9,873 bases of DNA from Desulfuromusa sp. (lineage in GTDB: Bacteria > Desulfobacterota > Desulfuromonadia > Desulfuromonadales > Geopsychrobacteraceae). The translations under genes and the position numbers were made by a program. Below the pieces are notes generated by a model. That model was not told where the DNA came from, ran no database searches, and saw nothing but the letters and a program-made list of their open reading frames with translations. Positions 8,132-9,873 of this stretch are shown piece by piece. The stretch is taken from the NCBI GenBank assembly GCA_029934095.1, contig JAOZMV010000034.1, positions 1 through 9,873 on the forward strand, in the 5' to 3' direction. The first letter of the stretch is position 1. The number at the start of each line of letters is the position of its first letter.

Positions 8132-9334
8132 ATGCCTAATCAAGAGGGAGTCATGTTTCAGTTTGAAGCAGAATTGGACCAAGCTGCAAAAATTAAAGTG
8201 ATCGGTGTTGGTGGTGGTGGCGGAAACGCTGTCAATACCATGATCCGCTGTCATGTTGAGGGAGTTGAATTCCTCACTGCTAACACCGATGCACAGGCTT
8301 TGCGACGCAGTGAAGCTTCTATGAAGATTCAATTGGGTGGTCAATTGACCAAAGGTCTGGGAGCAGGCGCGAACCCCGAAATTGGTCGTCAGGCGGCAGA
8401 AGAAGACAAGAAGCGCCTGGTTGAAATGTTTGCTGGTGCGGATATGATTTTTGTCGCGGCTGGTATGGGCGGTGGAACCGGAACCGGGGCGGCACCAATT
8501 ATTGCAGCGGCGGCAAAAGAGGCCGGTGCATTGACCGTGGGTGTTGTAACCAAGCCATTTACCCGTGAAGGTCGTCAACGGATGAAGCGGGCGGAAGCTG
8601 GCATCGCTGAACTTCGTGACGTTGTTGATTCTCTGGTTGTTGTTCCGAATGATCGGTTGCTTGGACTGGCCGGCAAACACATGAGTATCCTCGACGCATT
8701 CAAACCTGCAGATGACGTTTTACGCCAGGCGGTGCAGGGAATTTCTGATCTGATTACAACTGAGGGTTTAATCAACGTCGACTTCGCCGATGTGCGAACA
8801 GTTATGAGTAACCACGGTATGGCAATGATGGGGATTGGTATAGCCGAAGGGGAACGGCGTGCGGCAGAAGCGGCTCATGCTGCCATCAGCAGTCCTCTTC
8901 TTGAGGAGGTCGACATCTCTGGTGCTATGGGTGTTCTGGTTAATATTTCTGGTTCTTCAAGTATGACCATGGAAGAGTTTGAAGAGGCTTCAACAATAAT
9001 CCACGAAAAAGTTCATGAAGATGCCAATATTATCGTTGGCCTGGTGATTGATGAAGAGCTTGGCGAAAAAATAAAAATTACCGCAATAGCTACTGGTTTT
9101 GGCGAGGTTGTCGAAGATACTCACAAAGTTGATGATATTATCGACCACCGTTCACAAACTCTGGCTCAGATGACTGCCAAGGTCGATCTGGATGTGCCAA
9201 CCCATATCCGCAATCAGCAACCGTTGCCCCCAAATAGCCGCAGATCTCGTGATCTGACAAATCAGGCTCGTGACCTGTTTGTTGATGATGAACAATTTGA
9301 TATTCCAACTTTCCTGCGTCGGCGAGTGGATTGA
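8132..9334 (+). CDS. ftsZ: Cell division GTPase FtsZ
   Basis: Tubulin-like GTPase that polymerises into the Z ring at midcell and organises septal wall synthesis. From 8132 it has 400 residues. It shows the N-terminal nucleotide-binding segment [16 protein letters not shown] (22-37), [11 protein letters not shown] (47-57), [10 protein letters not shown] (77-86), the tubulin signature [10 protein letters not shown] (113-122), and the T7 synergy loop NVDFADV (215-221) whose aspartates complete the GTPase site of the next subunit. After the C-terminal domain, a linker of about 60 residues leads to the conserved tail [11 protein letters not shown] (390-400), the docking peptide for FtsA and other partners. 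If translation starts at the in-frame ATG 8153, the protein has 393 residues and begins MFQFEAEL, which resembles the usual start in related bacteria. The 8132 start adds MPNQEGV. Confidence 0.98.
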   Translation: MPNQEGVMFQFEAELDQAAKIKVIGVGGGGGNAVNTMIRCHVEGVEFLTANTDAQALRRSEASMKIQLGGQLTKGLGAGANPEIGRQAAEEDKKRLVEMFAGADMIFVAAGMGGGTGTGAAPIIAAAAKEAGALTVGVVTKPFTREGRQRMKRAEAGIAELRDVVDSLVVVPNDRLLGLAGKHMSILDAFKPADDVLRQAVQGISDLITTEGLINVDFADVRTVMSNHGMAMMGIGIAEGERRAAEAAHAAISSPLLEEVDISGAMGVLVNISGSSSMTMEEFEEASTIIHEKVHEDANIIVGLVIDEELGEKIKITAIATGFGEVVEDTHKVDDIIDHRSQTLAQMTAKVDLDVPTHIRNQQPLPPNSRRSRDLTNQARDLFVDDEQFDIPTFLRRRVD

Positions 9335-9337
9335 GAT

Positions 9338-9400
9338 AACCTTTCAATGCCCAGTAGAAGGTTGGACTTTTTGTTCCACCGTAGCGGTAGTACTCGTTTA
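9338..9400 (-). repeat. Probable dispersed intergenic repeat (KVQPSTGH type)
   Basis: Read on the - strand, about 9350-9382 translates in one frame to VEQKVQPSTGH followed by TGA. From memory, short hypothetical proteins containing KVQPSTG recur in Geobacter and relatives, which would mark a multicopy intergenic DNA repeat rather than a conserved gene. That link is recollection and was not searched. The block also contains AACCTT (9338-9343) inverted as AAGGTT (9358-9363). A second stem joins GGTTGGA (9360-9366) to TCCACC (9375-9380) with one bulged T and the loop CTTTTTGT. The two stems share bases 9360-9363 and exclude each other. The boundaries given are approximate. Confidence 0.45.
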
Positions 9401-9402
9401 AA

Positions 9403-9516
9403 ATCTGCAATGTAGGCCGGTTCTCCGCCCGGCAGATGTACAGCTTTCTGTACTTGTATTATGAATTCCCGACGACTCCCTCGTCACTGGGGCCACTTTG
9501 TGGTCCCTTTTTTTTT
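9403..9516 (+). ncRNA. Possible structured RNA: hairpin string ending in terminator
   Basis: Four short perfect stems follow one another on the + strand. GCCGG/CCGGC (9416-9420 with 9429-9433) can be extended outward by ATCT/AGAT (9403-9406 with 9434-9437) across a nine-base bulge. GTACAG/CTGTAC (9438-9453) has loop CTTT. GACGA/TCGTC (9471-9485) has loop CTCCC. The last is the terminator stem at 9489-9507 with its T-run. No open frame of note covers the stretch. It may be a structured ftsZ 3' end, a separate small RNA, or part of the adjoining repeat. I matched it to no known RNA family, and no convincing promoter lies directly before it. Confidence 0.3.
9489..9516 (+). terminator. Rho-independent terminator of the dcw operon
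   Basis: GGGGCCAC (9489-9496) pairs with GTGGTCCC (9500-9507) over eight base pairs including one G-U, with loop TTT, and is followed directly by nine T residues (9508-9516). This is a textbook intrinsic terminator. It lies 155 bases after the ftsZ stop and separates the division cluster from the acyl-CoA synthetase gene at 9612. Confidence 0.9.
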
Positions 9517-9611
9517 ACTCTTAAGACTCGAACAAAAACAAATAGGGTGTTAGATTGAATAAGTTGATTTTTTGAAATCTGTTTTCCCATTTATTGATAA
9601 GGTTATCCAGG
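9517..9611 (+). other. AT-rich spacer before the synthetase gene
   Basis: This 95-base spacer between the terminator and the synthetase start must hold the promoter of the latter if it is independently transcribed, but no good -35/-10 pair is evident. TTGAAA (9572-9577) is an acceptable -35, yet the bases 15-18 further on match TATAAT poorly. GATTT (9566-9570) and AAATC (9575-9579) form a small inverted repeat that could be an operator half-site pair or chance in AT-rich DNA. Confidence 0.3.
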
Positions 9612-9873
9612 ATGCCAGATGCCGTACTAAATAAGGGGACACTTTTTGATATGCTGTTGAACAGCTGTCAAGAGTATCGGGAAGAAACAGTCTTTATTTA
9701 CCGGGCTGATAATACCGAATTAGAGGTCAGCTACGCAAAATTGTTCGATGATGCCCTGATTCTTGCCAAGGCTTTTAAGTCGAGAAAGGTGGGCAAGGGG
9801 AGCAAGGTGATGCTCCTGTCCGATAATCGTTATGGCTGGATGGTGACTGACTTTGCACTTGTTTCTCTGGGTG
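9612..9873 (+). CDS. AMP-forming acyl-CoA synthetase-like protein, N-terminal part
   Basis: Partial gene running off the window end: 87 codons beginning MPDAVLNKGTLFDMLLNSC. The pattern TLFDMLLNS, then VFIYRADNTELEVSYAKLFDDA (read as 27-48), then a helix and VGKGSKVMLLSDNRYGWM (60-77) with TDFALVSLG matches the N-terminus of ANL-superfamily adenylate-forming enzymes, in particular long-chain fatty acyl-CoA synthetases. These activate an acid with ATP and load it on CoA. The AMP-binding motif and acyl pocket lie beyond the window, so substrate cannot be judged. The ATG at 9612 has TAAGG (9598-9602) nine bases upstream. It follows the terminator by 95 bases and so is probably its own transcription unit, unrelated to the division genes. 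Confidence 0.8.
   Translation, partial: MPDAVLNKGTLFDMLLNSCQEYREETVFIYRADNTELEVSYAKLFDDALILAKAFKSRKVGKGSKVMLLSDNRYGWMVTDFALVSLG

Noticed and set aside
8030..8680. Minus-strand open frame of 216 codons antisense to ftsZ
   Set aside because: It lies opposite the highly conserved ftsZ sequence, shows no recognisable domain, and covers the ftsZ promoter region. It is a shadow of codon bias.
9138..9410. Minus-strand open frame of 90 codons over the ftsZ end and downstream spacer
   Set aside because: Most of it is antisense to the conserved FtsZ tail, it needs a TTG start, and its protein-like part lies in the suspected repeat. No ribosome site was seen, so it is treated as repeat plus shadow.
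9411..9450. tRNA T-arm or SRP RNA-like look of the GGTTCTCCG segment
   Set aside because: No acceptor or anticodon stem fits around it, and the conserved SRP GGTCAGG/GGAAG core is absent.
9335..9516. Riboswitch (for example GEMM, common in Geobacter relatives)
   Set aside because: The conserved GEMM core is not visible, and the terminator lies upstream of a gene with a separate 95-base spacer rather than forming a clear expression platform.

Overview
The window is a division and cell wall (dcw) gene cluster, entirely on the + strand, from a Gram-negative-type bacterium with roughly even base composition. Gene order and protein character (MurD-FtsW-MurG-MurC-Ddl-FtsQ-FtsA-FtsZ, FtsZ ending in [11 protein letters not shown]) suggest a deltaproteobacterium of the Desulfuromonadales (Geobacter/Desulfuromonas/Pelobacter relatives). 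This placement is inferred from family resemblance and not from a search.

Positions 1-4947 form a tightly packed block: murD, ftsW, murG and murC. Neighbours share 4-base ATGA start/stop overlaps, except murG/murC, which abut with no gap. ddl then overlaps murC by 4 bases, so there is no murB between them. After a 38-base gap comes ftsQ, after 15 bases ftsA, and after 120 bases ftsZ. MurC and MurD add L-Ala and D-Glu to the UDP-MurNAc precursor, Ddl supplies D-Ala-D-Ala, and MurG makes lipid II. FtsW polymerises lipid II at the septum, while FtsQ, FtsA and FtsZ build and anchor the divisome.

The ftsA-ftsZ gap (8012-8131) is AT-rich. It holds two plausible sigma70-type promoters and a clear 8-bp inverted repeat just before a strong ribosome binding site, so ftsZ probably has its own promoter and perhaps leader control. 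ftsZ has two closely spaced in-frame ATG starts, each with a purine-rich site upstream.

Downstream of ftsZ, 9335-9611 contains no convincing gene. Its first part looks like a dispersed repeat: read on the - strand it encodes VEQKVQPSTGH followed by a stop. The rest holds several short perfect hairpins and ends in a strong intrinsic terminator at 9489-9516. A new transcription unit then begins at 9612 with the N-terminus of an AMP-forming acyl-CoA synthetase-like protein, cut by the window end.

The coding part is orthodox. The parts worth a second look are the ftsZ leader and the repeat/hairpin region behind ftsZ.
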